A stretch of DNA of 49,439 nucleotides from Candidatus Onthoplasma faecipullorum (GCA_019120295.1 DWVI01000012.1:1-49439); one strand, 5' to 3'. Positions 25,240-35,927 are shown, counted from the stretch's first letter. The notes: a model not told the origin generated them from the sequence alone. Translations and numbers: made by a program.

Positions 25240-25590
25240 TTAGATTTTATTTATTAAAACCACACCCACTGAATAATTTCTTGAATGTGAAATACTTATT
25301 TCAATACTATCTATCTTATAATCTTTCATAATTTTTGATAAATATTCATTATTTAGAAAATAAGGTTTTCCATTTTTATCGTGCTCTATAACTATTTTAT
25401 TTAACACTAAATCTTTTTTATTAAGCGCTTTAATTAACGCTTCACGCACACAATAAAACCCGCAAAAATGTTCAAGCGGTTTTGCTTTTGAATTTGCATA
25501 CTCTATCTCAACCGAGCTAAAAACACGCTCAAAATTTTCTTTCGACCAAGAATTAAATCTTTCAATTTCTTCAATATCTACACCTATCAT
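25240..25590 (-). CDS. acpS: Holo-[acyl-carrier-protein] synthase
   Basis: Transfers the phosphopantetheine arm of CoA to acyl carrier protein. The 116 residues begin MIGVDIEEIERF with the metal-binding Asp5; the second motif is FYCVREALIKAL with its Glu, then SISHSRNYSVGVV. Usual length is about 120. The start at 25590 has AAAGGAATG upstream; a longer frame overlapping recX is not needed. It is 10 bases after recX and shares its promoter. Confidence 0.94.
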   Translation of the reverse strand: MIGVDIEEIERFNSWSKENFERVFSSVEIEYANSKAKPLEHFCGFYCVREALIKALNKKDLVLNKIVIEHDKNGKPYFLNNEYLSKIMKDYKIDSIEISISHSRNYSVGVVLINKI

Positions 25591-25600
25591 ATCATTCCTT

Positions 25601-26209
25601 TTATTCGTCAACATCGTCAAATGTAAATTCATGCAAAGCGGAATTGATGCTATCCCAACTATAACCCAAATAACTTAATCGCCTAATAAGTTTTTCACGT
25701 GTTGATTTATTTAGAACTTTATTTTTTAAAAACTTTTTTGCATTAGTTAAACAACTATCATCTTCTTCAATATCATTTAATAGATTTTCAATTAACTCTT
25801 TATCAATGCCCACTCCAAGCAGTTTTTGTTTTAGTTTATTCTTACTAAAATTTGGATTGCTTTTTATATAACTTTCAGCATAAGTATAATCGTCAATAAC
25901 TCCATACTCTTTCAATTTATCAATCACAGGAACAATAGTCTGCTTTTTGAATTCTTTTTTATAAAGGTAATCACGCATTTGTTTTTCAGTTTTTAATTTA
26001 CTTGACGCATATTTTACCGCCATATTAAAGGCAATTTTTTCATTACTTTCAACAACTGCTTTTTTAAATCTTTCTTCGTCCGCTTCGCCAACACTTATAG
26101 AATATTTAACAATTACATCACTAAATAATTTATATTCACCAACGTCGGTTACTGCAACAAATGTGTTTGCGTCCTTTTTACCTAATAACTTTAAACTTTT
26201 TATAATCAT
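25601..26209 (-). CDS. recX: Regulatory protein RecX
   Basis: 202 residues of the RecX family, which modulates RecA filaments. It is built of three-helix repeats: AFNMAVKYASSKLKTEKQMRDYLYKK split here as MAVKYASSKLKTE and MRDYLYKK, then DKLKEYGVIDDYTYAESYI, and a late REKLIRRLSYLGYSWDSI. No recA lies in the window. It is the first gene of a unit with acpS. No ribosome site precedes the ATG; a TATAAT ends 6 bases before it, so the mRNA should be leaderless. Confidence 0.9.
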   Translation of the reverse strand: MIIKSLKLLGKKDANTFVAVTDVGEYKLFSDVIVKYSISVGEADEERFKKAVVESNEKIAFNMAVKYASSKLKTEKQMRDYLYKKEFKKQTIVPVIDKLKEYGVIDDYTYAESYIKSNPNFSKNKLKQKLLGVGIDKELIENLLNDIEEDDSCLTNAKKFLKNKVLNKSTREKLIRRLSYLGYSWDSINSALHEFTFDDVDE

Positions 26210-26215
26210 ATTAAA

Positions 26216-26244
26216 ATTATATCAAAAAAAATTTTCTTTGTTAA
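26216..26244 (-). promoter_or_regulatory. Promoter of recX-acpS, leaderless type
   Basis: Minus strand: TTAACA (26244-26239), 17-base spacer, TATAAT (26221-26216), six bases, ATG at 26209. Confidence 0.82.
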
Positions 26245-26502
26245 ATGATTTTTCAATTTACATTTATTTTTATTAAAATTAGTAAAAATTTTTAAAATTA
26301 TTAAAAAATATCATTATTTTATTGAAAAATTGATAAAATTTTGTCATTTTTAAATAATTTTTTATTTTTTTTATAAAGTTTAACGAGTTTATCTTATTTC
26401 ATGAATTATTTTCATTAAATAACAAAATAAAAAATAGTTAGTTTTGTTTTATAAATATTTATTTTTATGTTATAATATTTAAAAATAAAAGGGGAATTTA
26501 TT

Positions 26503-27765
26503 ATGAAAATAAAAAACATTGAAGCGTATGAAATAATAGATAGCCGTGGCAATCCAACTGTTGAATGTGAAGTAACTTTAATTGACGGAACAACCGCACG
26601 CGCGTGTGTTCCAAGTGGCGCGTCAACAGGTGAACGAGAAGCCTTAGAGTTAAGAGACAACGAACACAGATTTCACGGTAAAGGTGTAACTAAAGCATGT
26701 GAAAATGTAAATAAAATAATTGCCAAAAAATTGATAGGTATGGACGCAAGCAAACAAACACTAATTGACCAAACAATGATTGAACTTGACGGCACAGAAT
26801 ATAAAACAAATTTAGGCGCTAACGCAATGTTATCAGTTAGCCTTGCCGTTGCTCGTGCGAATGCTGAAAGTAAACACAAACCGCTTTATCAAACGTTAGG
26901 AAAAGGCACAACTCTACCGCTTCCTATGTTGAACATTATTAATGGCGGCGCGCATGCCGATTCTAATGTGGACTTTCAGGAATATATGATTGTCCCTATT
27001 GGTGCAAAAACTTTTAAGCAGGCAATGCAATTTGCAAGTGAAACATTTGTTGAGTTAAAGAAAGTGTTAAAAGCAAAAAAATACTCAACTGGTGTCGGTG
27101 ACGAAGGCGGGTTTGCTCCAAACTTTAAAAACAACACCGAACCTTTGGACGCTATTATTCTAGCAATCACTAATGCAGGATATATTCCAGGAAAAGATAT
27201 TGCAATTGCGCTTGATGTGGCGTCTAGCGAATTCTATAACAGCAAAACAAAGAGATACGAGTTAAATAAAAGCAAAGGTGGAAGTTTAACAACTGCTGAC
27301 ATGATTAAGTGGTATGAAAAACTAATAAAGGACTACCCTATTATTTCGATTGAAGATCCACTAAGCGAAAACGATTGGAATGGTTGGGCAAATATCACTA
27401 AAAAACTTGGTGGTCGCGTGCAACTTGTTGGAGACGATTTATTTGTAACCAACCCTAAAATTTTCAAACTTGGAATTGAGAAAAAAGTTGCCAATGCAAT
27501 TTTAATAAAACTTAACCAAATTGGCACCTTAACTGAAACATTGGAGACCATTCGTTTAGCAAAAGAAAATGGTTACAACACAATAATTTCACATAGAAGT
27601 GGAGAAACTGAAGACACATTTATATCCGACCTATCCGTTGCTGTTGACGCAGGTCAAATCAAAACTGGTTCAATTTGTAGGACTGATAGAGTTTGCAAAT
27701 ACAATCAATTAATTCGCATTGAAAGAAAATTAAATAAAAAAGCAAAATTTAATAATAAAATTTAA
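26503..27765 (+). CDS. eno: Enolase
   Basis: Glycolytic enzyme converting 2-phosphoglycerate to phosphoenolpyruvate. 420 residues, normal length. It starts with [16 protein letters not shown] and has the mobile loop [15 protein letters not shown], the catalytic region GDEGGFAPN, metal ligands in [10 protein letters not shown] and [11 protein letters not shown], catalytic Lys in [10 protein letters not shown], and the [15 protein letters not shown] signature. AAAGGGGAA precedes the ATG. It stands alone with its own promoter region in AT-rich DNA; a TATAAT lies near 26471-26476. Confidence 0.97.
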   Translation: MKIKNIEAYEIIDSRGNPTVECEVTLIDGTTARACVPSGASTGEREALELRDNEHRFHGKGVTKACENVNKIIAKKLIGMDASKQTLIDQTMIELDGTEYKTNLGANAMLSVSLAVARANAESKHKPLYQTLGKGTTLPLPMLNIINGGAHADSNVDFQEYMIVPIGAKTFKQAMQFASETFVELKKVLKAKKYSTGVGDEGGFAPNFKNNTEPLDAIILAITNAGYIPGKDIAIALDVASSEFYNSKTKRYELNKSKGGSLTTADMIKWYEKLIKDYPIISIEDPLSENDWNGWANITKKLGGRVQLVGDDLFVTNPKIFKLGIEKKVANAILIKLNQIGTLTETLETIRLAKENGYNTIISHRSGETEDTFISDLSVAVDAGQIKTGSICRTDRVCKYNQLIRIERKLNKKAKFNNKI

Positions 27766-27886
27766 AAATGCTGAAATTTTCTCAATTTTAATGAAATTTT
27801 AATAATTTTTATAATAATTTTTTGATTTTATTTTAATTTATACTTCTTTTTAGTTTTAATATTTTCAAAAAAATAAAAGGTAAACT

Positions 27887-28546
27887 ATGATTATTTCTAT
27901 TGATGGTCCGGCCGGTAGTGGAAAATCAACTGTTGCTTCACTACTATCTAAAAAGATTGGATTTATTCATTTTAATTCGGGCTCATTATATCGCGCAATA
28001 ACTGCGCATTTGATTTCAAACGACATAGACGTTAACACACTTGATAATTCTTCTATTCTAGAAAACATTTCTCTAGAAGTTAAATTTGATAATACGGTGC
28101 AACATACTTACGTGAACGGCGTCGATTACACAAACGATTTACGTAAACCTAACGTTTCAACTTTAACTCCTGTCGTGAGTGTAAATAAAAAAGTACGCGC
28201 ACTTGTTGATAAAACTCAAAGAGAAATCGCAAAAAATAATAATTTAGTGATTGACGGACGTGATATCGGTAGTTACGTATTCCCTAGCGCTGAGATTAAA
28301 TTTTACCTTGATTGTGATATTAAAGAACGCGCTAAACGAAGGCAAAAAGAATTAAACAACAAATACTCACTTAAAGATATTGAAAAAATGTTATTTGAGC
28401 GCGACGAGTATGACAAAAATAAAAAAGTTGCCCCATTAATAATCCCAAAAAACGCTTTTATAATTGACTCCACAAATTTAACTATTGAACAAGTTGTAAA
28501 TAAAATGTTTACCCATGTTAAACAATTTAAACTAGCACATAATTAG
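27887..28546 (+). CDS. cmk: Cytidylate kinase
   Basis: Phosphorylates CMP and dCMP. 219 residues with the P-loop GPAGSGKS (7-14), the FNSGSLYRAIT substrate loop, NLVIDGRDIGSYVFP, and the lid RRQKELN. AAAGGTAAAC precedes the ATG. It is 121 bases after eno with an AT-only tract between, and its stop codon lies within a terminator hairpin. The usual neighbours of cmk (rpsA, ispH, der) are absent. Confidence 0.95.
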   Translation: MIISIDGPAGSGKSTVASLLSKKIGFIHFNSGSLYRAITAHLISNDIDVNTLDNSSILENISLEVKFDNTVQHTYVNGVDYTNDLRKPNVSTLTPVVSVNKKVRALVDKTQREIAKNNNLVIDGRDIGSYVFPSAEIKFYLDCDIKERAKRRQKELNNKYSLKDIEKMLFERDEYDKNKKVAPLIIPKNAFIIDSTNLTIEQVVNKMFTHVKQFKLAHN

Positions 28547-28562
28547 TGCTAGTTTTTATTTT
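28530..28562 (+). terminator. Terminator overlapping the cmk stop
   Basis: Stem AACTAGCAC/GTGCTAGTT with a 7-base loop, then a T-run. Confidence 0.88.
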
Positions 28563-28665
28563 AAAATTTTATAAAAATTTGTATATTTGTTTAAATTATA
28601 AGAATTTTTACACTTTTTCTTAATAAATTTCAATATGTTTAAAAATTTTTCTTTAAATTTGCATA

Positions 28666-28694
28666 TTGACAGTTAAACATAATTGTGTTAGAAT
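28666..28694 (+). promoter_or_regulatory. Promoter of the 171-residue gene, leaderless type
   Basis: TTGACA (28666-28671), 17-base spacer, TAGAAT (28689-28694), six bases, then GTG at 28701. Confidence 0.8.
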
Positions 28695-28700
28695 TAAAAC

Positions 28701-29216
28701 GTGAAAAGATATATAGATAATTTAACAAATCAAGAAAGGTATGAAAAATTATTTCCTAGAATAAACAAGTTGGAACGTAAAATAATGCTAGGAACTTTTG
28801 ATTTTTCCAAAGCCAACCTACTTGCAGTTATATCATTTATAAAGTTAATAAAAAGTTATTCACAAGATGAAAGATTAATTGAGATTGTTAAATTTCTAGA
28901 AAAGGCAATTCAAACAGGTGAAGGGGACACATCAAAATCATATTATAGATTTAAAGATGGTTTCATTTATTCAAATATTGATTTTGAGTCAATACTTCTC
29001 GATTTTAAAAGCACCGCGATTGCAATGTGTTACTCTATGAAATTAAATAAGTTTTTATGGCAAAAATCTAATATTATTATAAAACTAATAGAACAAAAAG
29101 AAATTAAACCTGCTGAAGACCAAACTATATATGAATACATCGAAAGCACAATTCTTCATTTCTTACACGAACATTTAGAATTAAAAATTGCTAATAGTAT
29201 AAGTGACAATCCTTAA
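28701..29216 (+). CDS. Protein of unknown function with leaderless GTG start
   Basis: 171 residues starting at GTG (MKRYIDNLTNQERYEK). Helical, charged, no membrane segment; residues about 30-75 (ANLLAVISFIKLIKSYSQ) form an amphipathic region. Not recognised. The GTG is exactly at the predicted transcription start, and no ribosome site precedes it. A leaderless GTG is rarer than ATG, so the start deserves direct checking; the next Met is far inside. Confidence 0.72.
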   Translation: MKRYIDNLTNQERYEKLFPRINKLERKIMLGTFDFSKANLLAVISFIKLIKSYSQDERLIEIVKFLEKAIQTGEGDTSKSYYRFKDGFIYSNIDFESILLDFKSTAIAMCYSMKLNKFLWQKSNIIIKLIEQKEIKPAEDQTIYEYIESTILHFLHEHLELKIANSISDNP

Positions 29217-29337
29217 ACACATATTAAAAATAGATTTTAACCAATAAAAAATTACAAAAAATTTTAAAAAAATACAAAATTATCCACTATTTTTAGGTAA
29301 ATTGAGCAAATTGTGATGGGAATTTTAAAAATCACTA

Positions 29338-29366
29338 TTGACAATTATCGTGAAGTATATTATAAT
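29338..29366 (+). promoter_or_regulatory. Promoter of the 533-residue gene
   Basis: Perfect TTGACA (29338-29343) and TATAAT (29361-29366) with a 17-base spacer, followed by a leader with TTGGAGGGG. This is one of the strongest expression signals in the window. Confidence 0.88.
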
Positions 29367-29400
29367 CAAGGTATAAGTTAACACTTTGGAGGGGTTAAAT

Positions 29401-31002
29401 ATGGCAACAACTATCTCATTAGATAAATTAATTACACTATTTAATGGATACATAACTTCAACAGATAAAGATTTTGTGACATATGCACAAAATGCTGGTT
29501 TTTTAACTGCAACACCAGATGCAGACACATCAAAACCTGCAATTTTGGAATTTAATGATGCAGCAATAAGTCCTGCTGGAACAACAAGTTTATCAAAAAA
29601 AGTTAAAGATATAGATAGCAAAAAATTAACAGATATTTACAATTTTATTTATACATATAGAAACGTTATTATTGATTCTGTTGATGTAACGAAGGAAGGA
29701 TTTTTGCAAGATTTAACAAGAGCATTAATTGTTGGTAATGTAAAATTAAATTTTGATGCAGATTCAGCAAAAGAATTAGTTGAAACATTTAACTTAGGTG
29801 AAACAAATCCTAAGATTAAAAAATTAAAAGGCAAAACCAACTTTGTTCTTAAAAAATTAGTTATGCCTACCCTTATAACCGCGGCGCTTGCAGCAGTGGC
29901 TGGTGTTATTATTGGGGGCGTTGCAGCAATTGCAGGTTCATCAATTTTCTGGTCTGGTAACATTGGGTTAGGCATTGCATCTATTGCTTCTGTAAGTGCA
30001 CTTGCTGGTGTTGTTTTAGCCCCTACTATTATACTATCAAAAAATAGAATTACTCGCGAGCATTATAGAAAAAAATATGGAACTAAAAAGGCTTTAAACT
30101 TTAAAATGCTTGCTGATTCAGGTGTTAAAACAGCAGAAGAAATTGAAGCCAACCCAGAACTTACAAATCTACCAATTAAAAAATTGATAAGCAAGATTGA
30201 AGACACTGAATCAAAACTTATTCAATATGCAAAAAGTGGAAGTAAAAATCCATTCAAACTTATGGCTGCATATTTTAGACGTAAAACAAATAGAAACCGC
30301 ATTCACGAATTAATGGCTTTTAAAGATATGCTTGCAAAGAAAGCAGATGAAGATGGTCTTGATGCAAAAGTAAAAAAATCATATGAAGCTATGCTTGGTT
30401 ATATTGGTGAATTTATTGAAAACGACGAAATTCAAAATTACGCTTTAAGCATTGAAAGAGATGGCGTTATCCATAACTTAGATATTTATGCAAGAAATCA
30501 ACTTACAACAAAGAAAGATAAAAGAGATGCTGTTACAGTTAGAGAACAAGCAAGGAAAATTACAAAAAATATTTCAGCAAAACAATTAACTATCTCTGAC
30601 GACGTAAGGTCTACACCTGGTATGCTTGTTAAACTTTCAACAGCCTATACCACTGGCAAACGCACAAAACCTAAAGTTAAACGCCATGCTTCAATCTTAT
30701 CTATAACTACTGATGACAAAGTTATTGATTACTTAAAAACAGACGCTAATGTTGACGAAATTGTTAGATTTACTTCTGGCAAAATTACAAAAGAAGATAT
30801 TGCCAAAATAATGAAAAAATTACAACAATTACAAAAAGCCGGTGCAAGACCTGGCGCTGAAAGAAGGGCTATGTCAAACGTTAGCATGACAAGCGTTGCA
30901 AATTCAAAATTAAAATATGAAATAATTGGTAGAATTGTGATAGGAGAAGATATTACTTCATTATTATCAGAATTACCAGATGCAACTCTCGTTGTTTCAT
31001 AG
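29401..31002 (+). CDS. Large protein of unknown function with a central membrane hairpin
   Basis: 533 residues from the ATG at 29401, which has TTGGAGGGG upstream. The N-terminal 140 residues are soluble. Two Ala/Gly/Ile-rich hydrophobic spans lie at about 155-185 and 190-215 (VAGVIIGGVAAIAG then LGIASIASVSALAG). A long charged helical region to about 430 and a mixed C-terminal part follow. Not recognised. A consensus promoter, strong ribosome site and strong terminator suggest high expression. It may be specific to this lineage. Confidence 0.8.
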   Translation: MATTISLDKLITLFNGYITSTDKDFVTYAQNAGFLTATPDADTSKPAILEFNDAAISPAGTTSLSKKVKDIDSKKLTDIYNFIYTYRNVIIDSVDVTKEGFLQDLTRALIVGNVKLNFDADSAKELVETFNLGETNPKIKKLKGKTNFVLKKLVMPTLITAALAAVAGVIIGGVAAIAGSSIFWSGNIGLGIASIASVSALAGVVLAPTIILSKNRITREHYRKKYGTKKALNFKMLADSGVKTAEEIEANPELTNLPIKKLISKIEDTESKLIQYAKSGSKNPFKLMAAYFRRKTNRNRIHELMAFKDMLAKKADEDGLDAKVKKSYEAMLGYIGEFIENDEIQNYALSIERDGVIHNLDIYARNQLTTKKDKRDAVTVREQARKITKNISAKQLTISDDVRSTPGMLVKLSTAYTTGKRTKPKVKRHASILSITTDDKVIDYLKTDANVDEIVRFTSGKITKEDIAKIMKKLQQLQKAGARPGAERRAMSNVSMTSVANSKLKYEIIGRIVIGEDITSLLSELPDATLVVS

Positions 31003-31009
31003 ATTATAA

Positions 31010-31038
31010 AAAATCGAGCGGTATGCTCGATTTTTTTT
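31010..31038 (+). terminator. Terminator of the 533-residue gene
   Basis: Stem AAATCGAGC/GCTCGATTT around GGTAT, then eight Ts. Confidence 0.9.
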
Positions 31039-31140
31039 GTTTTTAGTTTTATGCTTTTTATCTGTATGCTTTCTAATGACGCTAACTTAAAACACAAAAT
31101 CTAAACACTAAATAATTTATAATGATTTAGTGAACAAATT

Positions 31141-31680
31141 TTAGTAATTTTGGCAGTCAATTTCAAAATAACTTTGTGGGTGTGAACATACTGGGCAAAC
31201 TTTTGGAGCAGTTTTACCAACATGTTTATGACCACAATTACGGCATACCCAAACAACTGCTTCTTTCTTAACAAAGCATTTTTTCTTTGTTACATTTTCA
31301 AGTAAAGCATTGTATCTAGCTTCGTGTTCAGCTTCAATTTTTGCAACGCCTTCAAAAAGTTTTGCAATGGCCAAAAAACCTTCTTTTTTAGCAGTTTTTG
31401 CAAATTCAGCGTACATATCTGTCCACTCATAATTCTCACCTGCTGCGGCGTCCTTCAAATTGGTCATAGTGTCTGGAACAGCACCATCATGCAAAAGTTT
31501 AAACCACATTTTTGCATGCTCTTTTTCGTTATTAGCGGTTAATTCAAAAATCGCAGCAATTTGCTCGTATCCTTCTTTCTTTGCTTGACTAGCATAGAAC
31601 GTATATTTATTTCTAGCCTGACTTTCCCCTGCAAAAGCAGTCATTAAATTCTTTTCTGTTTGGCTTCCATGTAATTCCAT
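31141..31680 (-). CDS. rbr: Rubrerythrin
   Basis: 179 residues. The diiron four-helix domain has the ligands in [22 protein letters not shown] and the second EAEHEARY pair. The C-terminal rubredoxin-like domain has Cys 146, 149, 162 and 165 (CRNCG...CPVC). It reduces hydrogen peroxide in anaerobes, consistent with an obligately anaerobic host. GGAGG precedes the ATG. Single-gene unit with its own promoter. Confidence 0.96.
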   Translation of the reverse strand: MELHGSQTEKNLMTAFAGESQARNKYTFYASQAKKEGYEQIAAIFELTANNEKEHAKMWFKLLHDGAVPDTMTNLKDAAAGENYEWTDMYAEFAKTAKKEGFLAIAKLFEGVAKIEAEHEARYNALLENVTKKKCFVKKEAVVWVCRNCGHKHVGKTAPKVCPVCSHPQSYFEIDCQNY

Positions 31681-31714
31681 AAATTCCTCCTAAATGATTT
31701 TATTTAACGTTATG

Positions 31715-31743
31715 ATTATACAATAAACCAAAACTAAAATCAA
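31715..31743 (-). promoter_or_regulatory. Promoter of rubrerythrin
   Basis: Minus strand: TTGATT (31743-31738), 17-base spacer, TATAAT (31720-31715); leader of about 28 bases. Confidence 0.75.
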
Positions 31744-31850
31744 ACGATTTTAAACTAGTGTTTTTAAATTTTTTAATGTTTTTCAATTTACTTTTGAATA
31801 TGTTTTTTCAAAACAATTAAACAGTTTACGTTTAATTGATTTATATTAAA

Positions 31851-33149
31851 CTAAAATTTTCTATCTTTTTTCTTTATCATACCCTTTTCTCTACCGTTAT
31901 TAGAAGGTGTGTAATACACTCTATCCTTCAATTTATCCGGCAAATATTGTTGACGAACATATCCGCCATAATCGTGTGGATATTTATATTTGGGTGGATT
32001 TTTTATATCGTAATGATAGTTTTTAAGGTGTTCTGGAACATTGTCGTCTGGGTTAAATTCGGCGTCGGCGTGTGCTGCGTCTAACGCGCAAACCACACTA
32101 TTTGATTTTTCTGCTTCGCAAACGTAAATAATAGCGTGTGCAAGTGGAATTCTACCTTCTGGTAGACCTAAATTTTGCATAGCATTCATTGCAACCATTG
32201 CAAGAAGTGCCGCATTACTATCTGCCATTCCAACATCTTCACTTGCATGCGCTACTAGTCTACGGCAAATTAAAAGTGGGTCACAACCTGCAGTAATTAA
32301 CCTTTCCGACCAATAAAGTGCTGCGTCTGGGTCAGACCCACGTAGGCTTTTGCAAAACGCACTTAACATATCATAGTACAAATTTTCGTCCACACTAATA
32401 ACTGGGCGCTGAATGCACTGCTCCGCTACCGATTTATCTATAACTATCCCTTCTTTACTAGGTTTGGTTGTGATAACTGCGAGTTCAAGTGCGTTGTAAG
32501 CCGAACGCAAATCACCATTTGAAAACATTGCTATATGATTTATTGCGTCCATATCGATTTTAATTTTTAGTTTTCCATATCCGCGCTCACTATCCTTAAC
32601 CGCCCTTATCAATGCATCTTTTATATCGTCCACATTCAAGTGAGAAAATTTAAAAACTCTGCACCTACTTACAATAGCGGGCGTCATACTAATGTGTGGA
32701 TTTTCAGTTGTTGTGCCAATAAAAGTGATATATCCGCGTTCAACCGCTTCTAACACGCTATCACTCTGCGCTTTGTTCCACCTGTGGCATTCGTCCAAAA
32801 TTAAAATTGTGCTTTTACCAGTTAGTTCAAAATGAGATTTAGCGTCGGTTATCACCTTTTTTGCGTCCGCCACCCCGCTTGAAACCGCGTTCAATTTTAC
32901 ATACTTTAAACCTAAACTATCTGCAATTATGTACGCAAGAGTGGTTTTACCGACCCCCGGTGGACCGTAAAAAATACAACTACCAAGCCTATTCACACTT
33001 AGTGCACGCCTAATTAAACTATTTTTGCCAACAATGTCGGTTTGACCAATAAATTCGTCCAAATTCCTTGCGCGCATACGTTCAGCAAGTGGCACCGAAT
33101 TATTTATAACACTCTCATCTATTTCTTCATTCTGCACAACTTTTTTCAT
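31851..33149 (-). CDS. rarA: Replication-associated recombination AAA+ ATPase RarA
   Basis: 432 residues of the RarA/MgsA/WRNIP1 family, acting at stalled replication forks. It has PLAERMRARNLDEFIGQ, Walker A GPPGVGKTT, Walker B ILDECHRWNK, sensor 1 FIGTTTENPH, SRCRVFKFSHL, and the C-terminal tetramerisation domain with ASEDVGMADSNA. No ribosome site precedes the ATG; TATAAT ends 6 bases upstream, predicting a leaderless mRNA. It begins 156 bases from a divergent region of unknown content. Confidence 0.95.
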   Translation of the reverse strand: MKKVVQNEEIDESVINNSVPLAERMRARNLDEFIGQTDIVGKNSLIRRALSVNRLGSCIFYGPPGVGKTTLAYIIADSLGLKYVKLNAVSSGVADAKKVITDAKSHFELTGKSTILILDECHRWNKAQSDSVLEAVERGYITFIGTTTENPHISMTPAIVSRCRVFKFSHLNVDDIKDALIRAVKDSERGYGKLKIKIDMDAINHIAMFSNGDLRSAYNALELAVITTKPSKEGIVIDKSVAEQCIQRPVISVDENLYYDMLSAFCKSLRGSDPDAALYWSERLITAGCDPLLICRRLVAHASEDVGMADSNAALLAMVAMNAMQNLGLPEGRIPLAHAIIYVCEAEKSNSVVCALDAAHADAEFNPDDNVPEHLKNYHYDIKNPPKYKYPHDYGGYVRQQYLPDKLKDRVYYTPSNNGREKGMIKKKDRKF

Positions 33150-33155
33150 ACATAC

Positions 33156-33184
33156 ATTATAGCAAATACGTTAAAATTTTTCAA
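33156..33184 (-). promoter_or_regulatory. Promoter of rarA, leaderless type
   Basis: Minus strand: TTGAAA (33184-33179), 17-base spacer, TATAAT (33161-33156), six bases, ATG at 33149. Confidence 0.83.
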
Positions 33185-33304
33185 CATATTTATTGATTAC
33201 AAAATTATTTTACCTGCCATTTAAAAACAAACTGGACTTATAATATGCTAAAGTGCTTGATTTTAATAAAAATGTGTTTTTCAACACTTTCACAAATAAT
33301 TCAC

Positions 33305-33913
33305 CTATTTTACATACACTCTCTTTTTCACTCCATTTAATATATAGGTTAAAGTGTAGGATAATTCATAATTGTTTTTTGTGAGTTTCACGTGGTCATT
33401 TTCTAAATCGATTTTTAAAATCTCACGCATTATTTTTAAGTACCTTTTTAGTTCTATGCAGTTATTAAAGTCAAAAATATTATTCAATATATCTTGAATT
33501 GCATTTTCTTTAAGTTCTTCTATATCAAAATCTTCACTTTCCACCTGCACCACAAAATATTTATAAAATTTTTTGCAGTTCATAATTATTTGAGTTTTTC
33601 CAAGCGAATTGAAATATAAATAGTCTTTATTTACGGACACTTTGTCCACATTCTTTAATACCACTGTTCGATTGTTTTTCTTTAAATAAACATTATTTTC
33701 AATAATCAACATTTTTGCGTTGTGAATTTTAATTCTATGCCTATTATTTGAATAAAAAACTAAGCCATATTTTGTGAGTTTAACATCTTTAATGGCGTAA
33801 AACCTTTTATTTTTAAGTATTATTGCAATTAAAAATACAATAAAGGTTAAAAAATAGGCAAAAAAGAAGGCGGTCATGTTTAAATTTTTACCTATTAGAC
33901 AAAAATAAGACAT
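33305..33913 (-). CDS. Membrane protein of unknown function
   Basis: 202 residues, with one or two N-terminal hydrophobic segments (about 1-10 and 13-32, MTAFFFAYFLTFIVFLIAII) and a soluble basic C-terminal part of beta character followed by helices. Not recognised. The start at 33913 lies 5 bases from a TTTAAT -10 box, so it may be leaderless; an alternative start is Met13, without a close ribosome site. It is divergent from gap and their promoters overlap. Confidence 0.7.
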   Translation of the reverse strand: MSYFCLIGKNLNMTAFFFAYFLTFIVFLIAIILKNKRFYAIKDVKLTKYGLVFYSNNRHRIKIHNAKMLIIENNVYLKKNNRTVVLKNVDKVSVNKDYLYFNSLGKTQIIMNCKKFYKYFVVQVESEDFDIEELKENAIQDILNNIFDFNNCIELKRYLKIMREILKIDLENDHVKLTKNNYELSYTLTYILNGVKKRVYVK

Positions 33914-33918
33914 GCGAG

Positions 33919-33970
33919 ATTAAAATTTTATTAACATATATTTGACAATTTTTTATACACGCACTAAAAT
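33919..33970. promoter_or_regulatory. Overlapping divergent promoters for gap and the membrane gene
   Basis: Plus strand: TTGACA (33942-33947), 17-base spacer, TAAAAT (33965-33970), driving gap. Minus strand: TTGTCA (33948-33943), 18-base spacer, TTTAAT (33924-33919), driving 33305-33913. The two -35 boxes are the same bases read on opposite strands. Confidence 0.75.
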
Positions 33971-33999
33971 AAAAATAATAGATTAAAAGGAAGGGGTGA

Positions 34000-35022
<1,023 letters not shown>

Positions 35023-35112
35023 TAATATTCTAAATTTTAAATAAAAAATTAATACTCATTTATTTTAGCAATAATGCAAATTCAAAAAATATTATCAACC
35101 AAAATTTCAATC

Positions 35113-35139
35113 AAAAAACGCACATATTGTGCGTTTTTT
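35113..35139. terminator. Bidirectional terminator after gap
   Basis: Perfect stem AAAAAACGCAC/GTGCGTTTTTT with a 5-base loop; it serves gap and the convergent zinc-ribbon gene. Confidence 0.9.
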
Positions 35140-35146
35140 ATTTTAA

Positions 35147-35710
35147 TTAAATTATATTTCCTGTTATTGAACTTGATACCGACGAAGATAATCCTAAAAG
35201 GGCAAAATATTCAATCATATATAAAAAGAATGTGACAATAAACACTGCTATAACTATAATACTTAACACCAACCCTGCAATATGAAATCCTTTGTTTTTA
35301 TATTTACCCGATTTGAATTTACTAAAACTAATGCAACTAAATATCAAACCTAATATGGCCAAAACAAGTGTGAAAATTGTGTATGTGTTCATAAAGAAAG
35401 CCACAAGCCCAAGCACCATACCAGCGATACCATAGCCACAATTTGTTTTCTTTTCAATTTTTTCTGTGGTTGCACCAGTTTTTTCTATCTTTTTTTCTTC
35501 AATTTGGTTATCATTTTCAGTTTCAACATCTTTTATAATGTTTTCAGTTGACGCATCATTTTCTTCCACTACTTCGTTTAATTTTTCGCTTTCGTTAAGT
35601 TCTGCTTTGTTTACAGCGTCGTGAATTAAACTATTTTCAACACGCGCGCCACAATTTACACAAAATTTTTGACCTTCAATTATTTCAGCCCCACAATTTT
35701 TACAATTCAT
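35147..35710 (-). CDS. Zinc-ribbon DUF4190-like membrane protein
   Basis: 187 residues. N-terminal zinc ribbon (CKNCGAEIIEGQKFCVNCGA) with four Cys, an acidic low-complexity linker (about 30-85), then two or three membrane segments with GIAGMVLGLVAFF and KNKGFHIAGLVLSII, the pattern of DUF4190. AGGAAGG precedes the ATG. Function unknown. Similar ribbon-membrane plans occur at 4911-5294 and 41975-42478. Confidence 0.82.
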   Translation of the reverse strand: MNCKNCGAEIIEGQKFCVNCGARVENSLIHDAVNKAELNESEKLNEVVEENDASTENIIKDVETENDNQIEEKKIEKTGATTEKIEKKTNCGYGIAGMVLGLVAFFMNTYTIFTLVLAILGLIFSCISFSKFKSGKYKNKGFHIAGLVLSIIVIAVFIVTFFLYMIEYFALLGLSSSVSSSITGNII

Positions 35711-35857
35711 TTTTACCTTCCTATTAGAATGATATTATCGCGTTTAAGATTGAATGTCAATATTTAAATTTTACTTTTAAGTTTTTTACAATATTTTGTA
35801 CATAAATTTCAAATTTTGTAACGAAAGACAACATTTTCGACAAATTTATTACAAAAC

Positions 35858-35886
35858 TTGACTTAAATTTTATTTATTGGTAGCAT
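35858..35886 (+). promoter_or_regulatory. Promoter of the 272-residue membrane gene
   Basis: TTGACT (35858-35863), 17-base spacer, TAGCAT (35881-35886). Confidence 0.65.
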
Positions 35887-35927
35887 TTTAGTACAAAACT
35901 AAAAAGATTTTTTCATTTAGGGGTAAT

